64,000 nucleotides of DNA from Helicobacter saguini (GTDB lineage: Bacteria; Campylobacterota; Campylobacteria; Campylobacterales; Helicobacteraceae). The notes under the pieces were generated by a model. The model was not told the DNA's origin. It saw only the letters and a program-made list of their open reading frames with translations, and ran no database searches. Shown in pieces: positions 53,594 to 63,260 of the stretch. The position numbers and the translations under genes were made by a program. Location of the stretch: positions 100,626 to 164,625 of the forward strand of contig NZ_JRMP02000005.1 in NCBI RefSeq assembly GCF_000762875.2. The letters are read 5' to 3'. Each line of letters begins with the position of its first letter. Within the stretch, counting starts at the first letter, position 1.

Positions 53594-53702
53594 TAAATTC
53601 TAGCTACAATGACACATCATAATACTATAGCACGTTAGTTAAACTATAGGTGCTACACCATATTCATAAAATAATTTTAAGATTCTAAATATAGGAAAAC
53701 TT

Positions 53703-54530
53703 ATGAATAACACAATAAATTTTATAAATAATTATAGAATCTGGATAATTAGTTTTATCCTTTCTTTTGGACTGCACTTGGCGTTAATCACTTTTATGCT
53801 TTATGAGGCAAAACACAAAGCAATGGAGGATAGCGGCTTGAGTGGTGAGATTAGCGACTCGTTTCAATCCATAATGATGATTAGCAATCTGCCAACTGAG
53901 GACTTTAAAGAAGTCGCCATCAATCAAAAAAAGGCAGTGGCAAATCCCGTGCAGCAGCAGGTTGAGACAAAGGAGCAAAAGCAGGAGGCGCAAAAAGATT
54001 CTAGCATTACGGATGCTTTGGATTCGAATGCGGAGCTTAAAAGCGCCAAAGAAATTAGCGAAAAGTTAGAATCTAAATCAAAAGCGGTGGAAATGAAAAG
54101 TGCGAGTGCGGATAAGAGCGCTGAGCTAGATTCTGAGGCAAAGGAGCAAAGTGCCAGCACACCGCGACAAGATGCCCAGCAGCAAGTCACCACAAAGGCA
54201 GTAGGCAGCAAAAGTAGCGATGTGGCGAACTATCAAAGTATCTTAGCCGCGCACCTCTCAAGATATAAAAAGTATCCAAATGACGCGCTTATTAGCGAGC
54301 AAGAGGGCGTGATTATCGTGCGTGTGAGTATGGATGAGCGTGGGAATGTGCTAAGTCGTGCTATCAAAAAGGGCTGCCCTTATGATGTGCTAAATGCCGA
54401 GACGTTGGCACTTTTTGAACGTGCTTCGCCCCTGCCAGCCCCGCCAGCTGATATGCTAAAAAATGGCAAGGTGACTTTGAGCCTACCTATCCGCTACAAC
54501 TTGCAGGAATATTATGCAAACGTAAAATAA
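53703..54530 (+). CDS. tonB: TonB-like energy-transducing protein
   Basis: Couples the inner-membrane proton gradient to outer-membrane receptors. 275 residues: membrane anchor about 12-36, a periplasmic linker of Gln/Glu/Lys/Ser (about 75-165) without the usual Pro-rich repeat, and the C-terminal TonB domain (about 180-270; RYKKYPNDALISEQEGVIIV, RVSMDERGNVLSRAIKKGC, SLPIRYNL). exbB/exbD are not adjacent. A few DS/ES units lie in the linker only. Confidence 0.9.
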   Translation: MNNTINFINNYRIWIISFILSFGLHLALITFMLYEAKHKAMEDSGLSGEISDSFQSIMMISNLPTEDFKEVAINQKKAVANPVQQQVETKEQKQEAQKDSSITDALDSNAELKSAKEISEKLESKSKAVEMKSASADKSAELDSEAKEQSASTPRQDAQQQVTTKAVGSKSSDVANYQSILAAHLSRYKKYPNDALISEQEGVIIVRVSMDERGNVLSRAIKKGCPYDVLNAETLALFERASPLPAPPADMLKNGKVTLSLPIRYNLQEYYANVK

Positions 54531-54544
54531 ATTCTTTTTTAAAT

Positions 54545-56326
54545 CTATTTAGAATCTTCACTCAAATTTTTAGCGACAAATGTATCCACGCCAAAGTATT
54601 TTGCGTAGTCTTGGTTGAACTCATCATTTGGATTGCTAGCTGGGTCCACCCAGTCGCCGTAACGCTTGTATAGTGGCGTTTTGTAATACTTAGAATCTAT
54701 CACAATATCACGCTTACCCTGTGATTTTTGCAAAGCGATAGAATCTAGCATTTTATTCCACCTAAGCCTTGCATCCACGCACGCAACGCCCACATGCAAA
54801 ATCTGCAAAATGCACAAAACTACAAAGATTTTTCGCAATGTTATAATGAATTTGAAGTCGTGCAAATACAACATTAGCGATAACATTAAAGCCATATTTA
54901 TGAATGCCAAATGTAGTTTAGCTCGAGGGAAAATTGAGCCTAATTGTATTATAGAATCTAAATATAAACATAATAATATTAATAAAAAAGTGCTGATAAT
55001 TATAAGTTTATAGAATCTAATATTATATTTTTTATAATAAAAAGCAAAAAAAAATAATGATAAGATTCCAAGATGTAAAAATATAAACCCAAGCTTAAAA
55101 ACATAAAAAAGAACAGAAATTAGTGTAGCAACCAAGCTTAAAATAATCTTAGATTTTTGGCTAATATTTGCCTGAAATACGCAGATTAGCCACACAGCAC
55201 AAATTGTAATAGTGCCAAAACCAGAGTTTGCACTATAAATTTTTAGCATACGTTTAACAAAATTGACAATTCCCAAGTTTGCAATATCACTTATACTAAG
55301 GGCTTGACCCATCTCTATCCAAAGTAGCATTCGCTTTGTGCTACCTGGGCTAACATAAAGCAAAATCCAGCCGCAAATAAAGCCTAAGATTCCAAGATAA
55401 TACCACTTTGGCAGGGCGATTTTTTTAAAAAAGCAAAGTGCGGTGATTGCGAGCAATGTAATGATTAGCACAATGCTTAATTCCTGTGAAAAACCAGCCA
55501 AAAACGCAAGGATAAAAAACGCCAAAGTTTTCAAAACGCTATTGTCCATGCTTGCAATGGAGCGTATCACACTACTTGAAATAGGGTGGTGGGTGGGCGA
55601 TAGGTTAGATTGTATAGAATCTTTAGAATCTAATTCCCCCTCCCTTGCGGAGGGGGTTAGGGGGTGGGTAACAGATTCTATAGAATCTTTAGAGTGAATA
55701 GCGTTAGCAGATTCTATAGAATCTTTAGAATCTAATTTCGAGTTAGTAGATTCCATAGAATCTATTTTCTTAGAATCTATGCAATCTTGCGACTTAGATT
55801 CCATATTATTATGAGAATCTAGCCCCACAAAACGCCCAAAATACCGCGCCAAAAACACACGATAAGGAATAAGAAACGCCAAAATGAGAAACCACGCCCA
55901 CAAATGATTCATACTCCCAGCCTGCCAAAAAAAAACTGAGCCAAAGGAAATCGTAGCACTCATTAAAAAAAACAAAATAAAGCAAATAGTGCTAATATCT
56001 TCAAAATTATTTCGCGGAAATCGCTCATACATTATAAAAAAGAAAAAATAAATCACGCACGTGCCGACCCCAGCATTAAAAAATGGATAAAACCAAAAGG
56101 TTGATAAATAATCCCCAAAGCTAACGCGGATAAGCTCACCCAAACGCCCATTCCACTCCATATAAAATTTTTTCGCGTGGCTTATAGAATCTGCAAAACT
56201 TGTGAAAGTGGCGTATTTCACATCATCACTTTGCAGTGGAAAAATCGCATTTATAAATAATAAAAAAACAAAAACCACGCTCAAGACGAGAATATCATAA
56301 CGCCTTATATAATTTATAGTTTGCAT
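54545..56326 (-). CDS. Polytopic membrane protein (DUF6056-like)
   Basis: 593 residues with about 12 hydrophobic segments. LQSDDVKYATFTSF and later FFWQAGSMNHLWAWFLILAF resemble DUF6056 proteins, a family related to GT-C membrane glycosyltransferases, so a role in surface glycan transfer is possible. An insert at about 170-245 carries DSK/ESA units, THPLTPSAREGE and LSPTHHPISS. No catalytic residue can be assigned. Confidence 0.6.
   Translation of the reverse strand: MQTINYIRRYDILVLSVVFVFLLFINAIFPLQSDDVKYATFTSFADSISHAKKFYMEWNGRLGELIRVSFGDYLSTFWFYPFFNAGVGTCVIYFFFFIMYERFPRNNFEDISTICFILFFLMSATISFGSVFFWQAGSMNHLWAWFLILAFLIPYRVFLARYFGRFVGLDSHNNMESKSQDCIDSKKIDSMESTNSKLDSKDSIESANAIHSKDSIESVTHPLTPSAREGELDSKDSIQSNLSPTHHPISSSVIRSIASMDNSVLKTLAFFILAFLAGFSQELSIVLIITLLAITALCFFKKIALPKWYYLGILGFICGWILLYVSPGSTKRMLLWIEMGQALSISDIANLGIVNFVKRMLKIYSANSGFGTITICAVWLICVFQANISQKSKIILSLVATLISVLFYVFKLGFIFLHLGILSLFFFAFYYKKYNIRFYKLIIISTFLLILLCLYLDSIIQLGSIFPRAKLHLAFINMALMLSLMLYLHDFKFIITLRKIFVVLCILQILHVGVACVDARLRWNKMLDSIALQKSQGKRDIVIDSKYYKTPLYKRYGDWVDPASNPNDEFNQDYAKYFGVDTFVAKNLSEDSK
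55584..55606. repeat. G-rich dispersed repeat
   Basis: GGGTGGTGGGTGGGCGATAG followed by GTT, the fullest match to the signature, antisense to the host membrane-protein gene. Confidence 0.82.
55636..55668. repeat. Short GC-rich hairpin with G-runs
   Basis: CCCCCTCC and GGAGGGGG form an 8-bp stem with a 5-nt loop, followed by TTAGGGGGTGGG. It is translated on the minus strand as THPLTPSAREGE. GC-rich compared with all surroundings. Confidence 0.75.
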
Positions 56327-56390
56327 ATTGTTAATCTTTTTTAAAATAAATGTAATTTTACATTTAAATTTTAAATTTTAGAATCTATTT

Positions 56391-58371
56391 TCACTTTTCA
56401 CACATTTTTATAAATTCATTGTAGTATTTCCAAGATTTTACAATTTGTGGGTAGTTGTCAATAAAATATTTTAGCTCTACGTCCATTTTTTGCTTTATTT
56501 CATCGCACAAGAGCTTATTAGATTCTAAATATGCTAATATTTGTGGCTCTTTTATTAGATATTTTTGAATATCTTTGATTCTAGAATCTAGTGCGTTTAT
56601 ATATCCTTTTAGATAAATCTTAATAGATTCTAATAATTTTGGGTTATTTTTTAGCGTATTTATTTCAAATTTTGAAATATAGAATCTAATTTGAGTTTTA
56701 TCTATTATAATTTTTTCGCTAAAAAGTTCGCTAGAAATTTCGATTAAATCTTTTGCATTTCTAAAATGGTCAAACATTCCTATGTGGATTTTTACACTAA
56801 TATTTTCTTTAGAATATGACGTCATGTTGAGCGGCAGCGAAACATCTACATTTTTATTAGAATCTATAGAATCTATTTTATCTATTCCCGCCCTGCCACC
56901 CCTTAAGGAGTTAGATTCTATAGAATCTAATAACTTTTTATCACCAACACTAGCAAAAATATTAGGAATATCGCAACTTTTTGCTTCTAAAGTTACAGGT
57001 AGATTCGGCGATAAATCGCCATATCTTTTATCAGTATAGCAAGGCATCTCTTCTAATGGCGTAAAATTAAAATGTTTTCCCACTTTTTTCATCGTATTAT
57101 ACGCATTATGCGGCATAAGCTCATTAAAATCAATCACAAAAAGCTCACTAACTAGCCCTAAATCACGCAGTTTGTTAAACATCGTGGTAAATAAAATATA
57201 CGCATTTATCACAAATTCCTTGCTTAAAGTCGCAATTTCAGGCTTTTTGACAATACCACTAAAGCCATAATATGCAAAATCCACAAAGAGATTCTTATAA
57301 TCGCTAGTTAGAAAAAAGTGCGTGGATAAAGGGTTTTTCTTTTTATTTTCCATAATTTGCCCCCACTCCAAATGATTTACCCCAACTTTATAACGGCTAA
57401 AAGGGTCGCGCGCGATATATAGAATCTTGCTATTTTTGGCAAGTAAAAACGCGCCTTTTTGCGACAAAATAGGCGTAAAACTTAGGGCGATTTTGCGTTT
57501 TATCTCGCCATTTTTCTCCTTTAAAAGTAGCGTATAATCAAGCACATATTTTTCCTTCTCAAGCGTCCAAAAAACATTCACCGCAAAGCCAGCAAGCCGC
57601 AGCCAATACATACTCACATCGCTTGCACTGCCGCCATTTGTAAGCAAGACTAGCTCATAATTGCTAGGCAGCGGAATATTTAGTAGCCATGCAATTTGTG
57701 GTGGCAATCTATCATAATTTATTGAATCTGGCTTAATTAGCGGCGGATAAGGATGATTTTTATCAATAAAATCTGTCTTAAAATCACTTGAATTTAGAAA
57801 AGATTCTATATTTTTTGGATTTAGAATCTTAATTGTATAAATGATAGAATCTAGTATTTTAAATAGTTGTTTTTTATTTTTTGCTTTTTTAGATTCTGTA
57901 TTTTTGGAATCTGTTGTGTTATTAGAATCTTTATAATCTTCCAAATTAGATTCTGTGTTTTTTTGTGAATCTTTAGAATCTTGCCCTTTAGATTCTAACT
58001 TTTCATTCAAGTTATTATAAATCTTAGAACTTTTAGAATCTAAATTTATAGAATCTTCAAAGTTAGCATTTTTAGAATTTTTCACACTAGAATCTTCCAA
58101 ATTAGATTCTATAGAATCTTTAAAATCAAACTCTTTACTAAAAGCAAATTCCATTAAAGCATTTTTTATATTTTGATAATTTAAATCGCTAAATTTTTCT
58201 TTAATGTTGTGCGTTTTCAAAATCTTTTGTATTTTATAAATACGAAAGGCAATTACCCCCCCCCCCCGTTATCAATAATATTTGCAAACTTAACTTAGGT
58301 AGCGATATAAGTTGCCTTAAGATTCTAAAAGTCTCTCTTTTTAATTTAAAGGCTATAGATTTCTTTGCCAT
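56391..58371 (-). CDS. DUF2972 glycan-related protein, phase-OFF
   Basis: The reading frame from the ATG at 58371 (AAGGT upstream) begins MAKKSIAFKLKRETFRILRQ and reaches the 12-G tract at 58256-58267 at codon 35. With 12 G it terminates after NCLSYL. Losing one G or adding two joins it in frame, through VIAFRIYKIQKIL, to the 609-codon remainder, which has no stop to 56391. The remainder includes INYDRLPPQIAWLLNIPLPSNYE and ILYIARDPFSRYKVGVNHLEWG, typical of DUF2972 proteins of Helicobacter/Campylobacter, sometimes linked to sugar transfer. Without the 5' part the only start is a TTG at 58220 lacking a ribosome-binding site. Confidence 0.75.
56821..56847 (+). repeat. HVERSET-type element in the DUF2972 gene
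   Basis: GTCATGTTGAGCGGCAGCGA followed by AACATCT, antisense to the gene, whose frame reads DVSLPLNMT. Confidence 0.8.
58256..58267 (-). repeat. Poly-G tract (12) switching the DUF2972 gene
   Basis: Twelve G on the coding strand between GATAAC and GTAATTGCC-type flank. At 12 the gene is OFF; 11 or 14 would be ON. Confidence 0.88.
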
Positions 58372-58456
58372 GTTTTACCTTATTAAACTAAAATAAAAGC
58401 TTAACATTCTAGCAAAAAAAATGATAATTCTATAAATTTTAATAAATTTATAGAAT

Positions 58457-59128
58457 CTAAAAGTTATAACTATAACCTATGGTAGTCAGCAAATATCTAT
58501 ATGAATTTTGTCTGTTATTTGCATTATTGTTCGTAGTGATGGCTGCATTCATAGCAATAGTTGGTATGCGCACACCAAAATCAAGCCTATGATGTCCACT
58601 AGCAATGATACTTAAGCCAACATTAACAGGCAAAATAAATCCATCGGCTAATTTAGTAGTGGTGCTTGTATTGACATTCGCTGTAGTATTGCTAGCATGC
58701 CCATATCCAAGACCAATTCCAACAAATCCACCTAAACTAAAACTATCTGTATTTAAGAAATTAGCCAATAAATCAACATTAAAAGTTATGTGATGCAAAG
58801 AAAATTTACTACCTGTGGTTGTAGTTTGATTTTGCTCTGTTTCAGTTTGACTACTAACGCTAAAGCCATATTGATAATCAAGATACCCACGCACTCCAAG
58901 AAAACTAAAGAAATAAAAATTGTACCCAGCTTTCAAACCAAAATTTATACTATTAGGGGCAATAGTGGTGGTGGCAGAGTTAGTCTGCTACCCTTGCGTT
59001 TGTGTGGTTTTGACAAAACTAACCCCATATCCTGTATCAAACCCTAAAAATATACCACTACCAATCTCATCATCCGCAAAGCAAATTGCACTACAAGCAA
59101 TAACACTGCATACCAAAAATTTTTTCAT
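58457..59128 (-). pseudogene. Outer-membrane protein gene with an amber stop
   Basis: From the ATG at 59128 a signal peptide (MKKFLVCSVIACSAICFADD) leads into GYGVSFVKTTQTQG, then TAG at codon 47 (58988-58990). The same frame then continues QTNSATTTIAPNSINFGLK and barrel strands to the C-terminal GYSYNF at 58457. Length without the stop would be 223 residues. A CAG-to-TAG change is the simplest cause, given the neighbouring Gln/Thr-rich sequence. Confidence 0.82.
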
Positions 59129-59329
59129 TTTAAACTCCTAAAAAATATTTTTGCGTAATCGCAAACTTTTCATTATAGCCAAAATAAAAACTTTTTTACC
59201 ATTTTTGTCGTATTACAAGTTGCTTTGTTCTTGGATGGTTACTTTATTGCATAATATTGTAAAACTACATCTTGTTTTATATATTTAATGTTAGAATCTA
59301 TCTTTAGAATCTAAGTTAAAGGCACGGAC

Positions 59330-60460
59330 ATGCAAAGTGGAATCTTATTTCAATTCATATCATTTGGGGAAAGTCACGGGCAAGGAATCGGCGGCGTGGT
59401 AAGTGGAATGCCAGCTGGCGTAAAAATTGACACCGAGTTTTTGCAAGGCGAAGTAGCAAGGCGGCAAGGCGGCGGGAAATTTGCCACACCACGCAAAGAA
59501 GATGACGCAGTGGAGATTCTAAGCGGCGTTTTTGATGGGCTTAGTAGTGGCACTCCTATCGGCTTTTTCGTGCGAAATATGAATGTTAAATCAAAGGATT
59601 ATAGTGCGATAAAAGATGTGTTTCGCCCTAGCCACGCGGATTTTACCTACCATCACAAGTATGGCGTGCGCGATTATCGTGGCGGTGGGCGTAGTAGTGC
59701 GCGTGAGAGCGTGGCGCGTGTGTTTGCTGGGGGGCTGGCGAAGTTGCTTTTGCGTGAGTTTGGCATTGCTATTTTTAGTGGGATAAATGGCGTAGGTAGC
59801 GTGGTTTCGCCTTTAAATGAGTTTAGTTTTAGCGATTTTTTAAGGGCGCGTGAGAGTGAGATTTTTGCACTTGATTCTAACTTAGAATCTAGTATGAAAG
59901 AGCAGATTCTAAATGCTAAAAAGAGCGGTGATAGCGTGGGTGCGAGTGCGTTTTTATGTGTGAAAAATGCTCCTTTAGGGCTTGGTGAGCCGCTAAATTA
60001 CAAGCTAGATTCTATATTAGCGCGTGATTTGATGGGCTTAAATGCGGTAAAAGCGGTAGAAATCGGCGATGGGATAGAATCTGCAAGACGCAGGGGAAGC
60101 GAAAATAATGATTTTATGCGAAGCTTTACGGATTCTAAAAAGGCTAATTTTAATGATAAAAAGTTAGGAAAAGGCGAGTTTCTAAGCAATCATAGCGGCG
60201 GCATTTTAGGCGGCATAAGCAATGGCAATGATATTATTATAAAGGTGCATTTTAAGCCCACGCCAAGCATATTTCAAGCCCAAGATACAATCGATATTCA
60301 CGGCAATAATGTGCGTGTGAAACTGCAAGGGCGACACGACCCCTGCGTAGGCGTGCGTGGGAGCGTGGTGTGTGAGAGCATCGTAGCAATGGTTTTGGCT
60401 GATATGCTTTTGCTTAATGCAACTAGCAAACTTGATAGTTTGAAAAAAATATATAAATAA
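59330..60460 (+). CDS. aroC: Chorismate synthase
   Basis: Converts EPSP to chorismate with reduced FMN, the last shikimate step. 376 residues, near normal. [58 protein letters not shown] with SSARES, and [11 protein letters not shown] are the family signatures. Small DSN/ESS and DSKKAN units are added in loops near 185 and 270. Confidence 0.97.
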   Translation: MQSGILFQFISFGESHGQGIGGVVSGMPAGVKIDTEFLQGEVARRQGGGKFATPRKEDDAVEILSGVFDGLSSGTPIGFFVRNMNVKSKDYSAIKDVFRPSHADFTYHHKYGVRDYRGGGRSSARESVARVFAGGLAKLLLREFGIAIFSGINGVGSVVSPLNEFSFSDFLRARESEIFALDSNLESSMKEQILNAKKSGDSVGASAFLCVKNAPLGLGEPLNYKLDSILARDLMGLNAVKAVEIGDGIESARRRGSENNDFMRSFTDSKKANFNDKKLGKGEFLSNHSGGILGGISNGNDIIIKVHFKPTPSIFQAQDTIDIHGNNVRVKLQGRHDPCVGVRGSVVCESIVAMVLADMLLLNATSKLDSLKKIYK

Positions 60461-60559
60461 ATTATAGTTACACATTTTAGTCATACAATTTCATGTATTT
60501 TCGCGTTTTTTCAAACTATTTTGCTAATCTTTTAAAAAGCAGATTCTAAAAGGACACAC

Positions 60560-61435
60560 ATGAGCATTCTAGTCAATAAAGACACAAAAGTCATCGTGCA
60601 GGGCTTCACAGGCAAAGAGGCGACATTCCACAGCGAGCAGTGCTTGGCTTACGGCACGCAAATCGTAGGCGGCGTCACGCCAAATAAGGGCGGACAAACG
60701 CACCTAAATAAGCCCGTGTTTAATACGCTCAAAGAAGCCGTGAGTGCGACTGGCGCTGAGGTTAGCATGATTTTGGTGCCGCCTGCGTTTGTGGGCGATG
60801 CGATAAAGGAGGCTGCTAACTCTGGCATTCGCTTGGCGGTGGTGATTACGGAAGGCACGCCCACGCGCGATGTGATGGTCGCCAAAATGTTCGCCACAAA
60901 GCACAAAATGGACATTATCGGTCCAAATTGTCCGGGCATTATCACGAGTGGCGAGTGCAAAATCGGCATTATGCCGGGCTTCGTGTTTAAAAAGGGCGCG
61001 AAAAATATCGGGCTTATTTCAAAGAGTGGGACACTAACTTACGAGGCGGCAAATCAGCTAGTAGGGCAAGGCTATGGCATTTCTACGGCGGTAGGTATCG
61101 GCGGCGACCCGATTATTGGGCTAAGCTACAAGCAGTTGTTGCCGATGTTTGAGGCAGATTCTGAAACAGAGGCGATTGTTATGGTAGGCGAAATCGGTGG
61201 TAGCCTTGAAATCGAAGCTGCACAACTGATAAAAGAAAAAATAAAAAAGCCCGTAGTAGCCTTTATCGCGGGGGCTACCGCACCAAAGGGCAAAAGGATG
61301 GGACATGCTGGAGCAATCGTTAGTGGTGGCAAAGGCACGGCAAAAGAAAAGCAAGACGCCTTGCGAAATGCCGGTGTAGCCGTGGCTTTAAGCCCTGCAG
61401 ATATAGGAATCACAATGAAAAACCTTTTGGGGTAG
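60560..61435 (+). CDS. sucD: Succinyl-CoA ligase alpha subunit, without adjacent sucC
   Basis: Forms succinate and ATP from succinyl-CoA with SucC. 291 residues: [17 protein letters not shown] (CoA-binding), [38 protein letters not shown], and the phospho-His loop [17 protein letters not shown]. sucC normally precedes sucD, but aroC lies upstream instead, so SucC is encoded elsewhere. A single AGATTCT copy is present. Confidence 0.96.
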   Translation: MSILVNKDTKVIVQGFTGKEATFHSEQCLAYGTQIVGGVTPNKGGQTHLNKPVFNTLKEAVSATGAEVSMILVPPAFVGDAIKEAANSGIRLAVVITEGTPTRDVMVAKMFATKHKMDIIGPNCPGIITSGECKIGIMPGFVFKKGAKNIGLISKSGTLTYEAANQLVGQGYGISTAVGIGGDPIIGLSYKQLLPMFEADSETEAIVMVGEIGGSLEIEAAQLIKEKIKKPVVAFIAGATAPKGKRMGHAGAIVSGGKGTAKEKQDALRNAGVAVALSPADIGITMKNLLG

Positions 61436-61451
61436 AACTTTTATAATTTAG

Positions 61452-61489
61452 TAGATTCTATAAAATAAAATATACAAATATAGAATCTA
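61452..61489. terminator. Inverted AGAWTCT pair after sucD
   Basis: TAGATTCTATA (61452-61462) and TATAGAATCTA (61479-61489) are perfect inverted arms around 16 bp, 16 bp after the sucD stop. A transcript hairpin is plausible; a U-run is weak, so terminator function is tentative. Confidence 0.35.
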
Positions 61490-61531
61490 AGATTCTATTT
61501 TCGATAGCATTTTAAAATTTTAGGAGATTTG

Positions 61532-62638
61532 ATGACTTTTGAAAAAGCAAATGAGATTTTTAATTTGCCTTTTATGGAGCTTTTGTATCGCGCTCATGGT
61601 GTGCATCGAGAAAATTTTGATGAAAATATGCTGCAAACTAGCACACTTTTGAGTGTGAAAACGGGTGCGTGTAGCGAGAATTGTGCCTATTGTGCGCAAT
61701 CTAGCCACTATGATACCGGCGTAAAAAAGGAGAGTATGCTTGATAGAGAGCAGATTCTAGAGTATGCAAAAATCGCGCAAAGCAAGGGTAGCACGCGTTT
61801 TTGCATGGGTGCATCAGGGCGAAGTCCTAGCCAAAAAGAGCTTGAAAATATCTGTGAGATTGTCAAAGAAGTAAAAAAGCTAGGGCTTGAAACCTGCGTT
61901 ACGTTGGGACTTTTGGATACCAAACAAGCAAAGGCGTTGAAAGAAAGCGGACTAGATTTTTACAATCACAACATTGATACTTCGCGGGAATTTTACTCGC
62001 AAGTGATAACCACTCGCACTTTTGAAGATAGACTAGATACGATAAAAGCGGTGCGTGATGCGGGGCTCAAAATCTGTGTGGGCGGCATTTTGGGGCTAGG
62101 AGAAAGCAATAAAGATAGGATAAATATGCTTGTGCTTTTGGCAAATTTGCCTACGCCGCCTGAATCTATTCCTATAAATCAATTAGTGAAAATCCCGGGC
62201 ACGCCTTTGGGAATGTCAAATAATTCTAAAAATGCTAATTTTATAGAATCTAAATTGCAAGATTCTAAAGAATTTATAGAATCTAAACGCCAAGATTCTA
62301 TAATAAAAAGTTCTAAAAATTATAACTTTATGGAATCTAAAAATGCCTTACAAGATTCCAAAATAGATTCTAAAAACTCGCAGGATTTAGACAAATTTGA
62401 CTTTATTAGGATTATCGCCCTAGCTAGAATCTTAATGCCAAAAAGCTACATTCGATTATCCGCTGGACGCTCAAATATGAGCGAAGAAATGCAAGCCCTC
62501 TGCTTTTTTGCGGGGGCAAATTCAGTCTTTTATGGCGATAGATTATTAACGACAAGCAACGCCGCGCCAAGCAAGGATGACGCGTTATTTGCAAGGCTTA
62601 ATTTAAGAAAAGAGAGCTTTTTAGAAATGAAAGCGTGA
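61532..62638 (+). CDS. bioB: Biotin synthase with a 60-residue insert
   Basis: Radical-SAM enzyme inserting sulfur into dethiobiotin. The ATG at 61532 is 5 bases after AGGAG. Cluster-binding Cys47, Cys51 and Cys54 are in ACSENCAYCAQS; YNHNIDTSREFY, CVGGILGLGES and RLSAGRSNMS complete the pattern. 368 residues versus about 280-320. Residues 229-288, between VKIPGTPLG and DFIRIIALARILMP, are repeat-derived (FIESKLQDSKEFIESK and similar). bioG-bioC are 36 kb away; other bio genes were not seen. Confidence 0.96.
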   Translation: MTFEKANEIFNLPFMELLYRAHGVHRENFDENMLQTSTLLSVKTGACSENCAYCAQSSHYDTGVKKESMLDREQILEYAKIAQSKGSTRFCMGASGRSPSQKELENICEIVKEVKKLGLETCVTLGLLDTKQAKALKESGLDFYNHNIDTSREFYSQVITTRTFEDRLDTIKAVRDAGLKICVGGILGLGESNKDRINMLVLLANLPTPPESIPINQLVKIPGTPLGMSNNSKNANFIESKLQDSKEFIESKRQDSIIKSSKNYNFMESKNALQDSKIDSKNSQDLDKFDFIRIIALARILMPKSYIRLSAGRSNMSEEMQALCFFAGANSVFYGDRLLTTSNAAPSKDDALFARLNLRKESFLEMKA

Positions 62639-62816
62639 AAGATTTAAAACATAGAATCTAAGGGCAAAACACATAAAAAAGCCAAAAGATTCTAAAAAAC
62701 TCTAAAATATAGAATCTAAAAAATGCGTAGAATCTAAAAATCATAAAAAAGATTCTATAGAATCTACGCAAAAGATTCTAAAAGATTATGAACTTATAGA
62801 ATCTAAAAGTTCTAAA
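62639..62816. repeat. AGAWTCT-packed spacer
   Basis: 178 bp with about ten AGAWTCT copies in both orientations and no gene. TGCGTAGAATCTA and TAGAATCTACGCA flank an internal part as near-perfect inverted arms. It may hold the gtrA promoter, which was not identified. Confidence 0.7.
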
Positions 62817-63260
62817 ATGGATAATAAAATGATTAAAAAACTTCTAAATAACACAGCTATAAAATATGCCTTAGTTGGCGTGGTAAATACTTGCGTTGGA
62901 TTTGGTATTACGATTTTGCTAACTTTTTTGGGAATTATACCTGAGATTGCTAATGTGATAGGAAACGCAGTTGGCATTTTAAATTCTTATATTTTAAATA
63001 AAAAATTCACTTTCAAGTCGCAAAACACGCATAAACGCGACTTTACTCGATTTATCATCGCGATGGGCATTTCGTATCTTGCAAACCTTGCAGCACTTTC
63101 GCTTTGCTATAGAATCTTGCATATTGACAAATACATTTCGCTTGTTATCGCAGCTGTCATTTACACGATTACAGGCTATCTAATTAGCAAACTCTGGGCT
63201 TTTAAGCAAAAAGATTCTATAGAATCTAGCCCAAAAATAAACACAAAGGAGCAACAATGA
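62817..63260 (+). CDS. GtrA-like membrane protein
   Basis: 147 residues with four transmembrane helices (about 13-35, 38-58, 78-98, 107-127). AIKYALVGVVNTCVGFG and LNSYILNKKFTFKS match the GtrA family, whose members take part in moving lipid-linked sugars across the membrane. The C-terminus ends in repeat units (DSIESSPK). It overlaps the next gene by 4 bp (ATGA). Confidence 0.85.
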   Translation: MDNKMIKKLLNNTAIKYALVGVVNTCVGFGITILLTFLGIIPEIANVIGNAVGILNSYILNKKFTFKSQNTHKRDFTRFIIAMGISYLANLAALSLCYRILHIDKYISLVIAAVIYTITGYLISKLWAFKQKDSIESSPKINTKEQQ

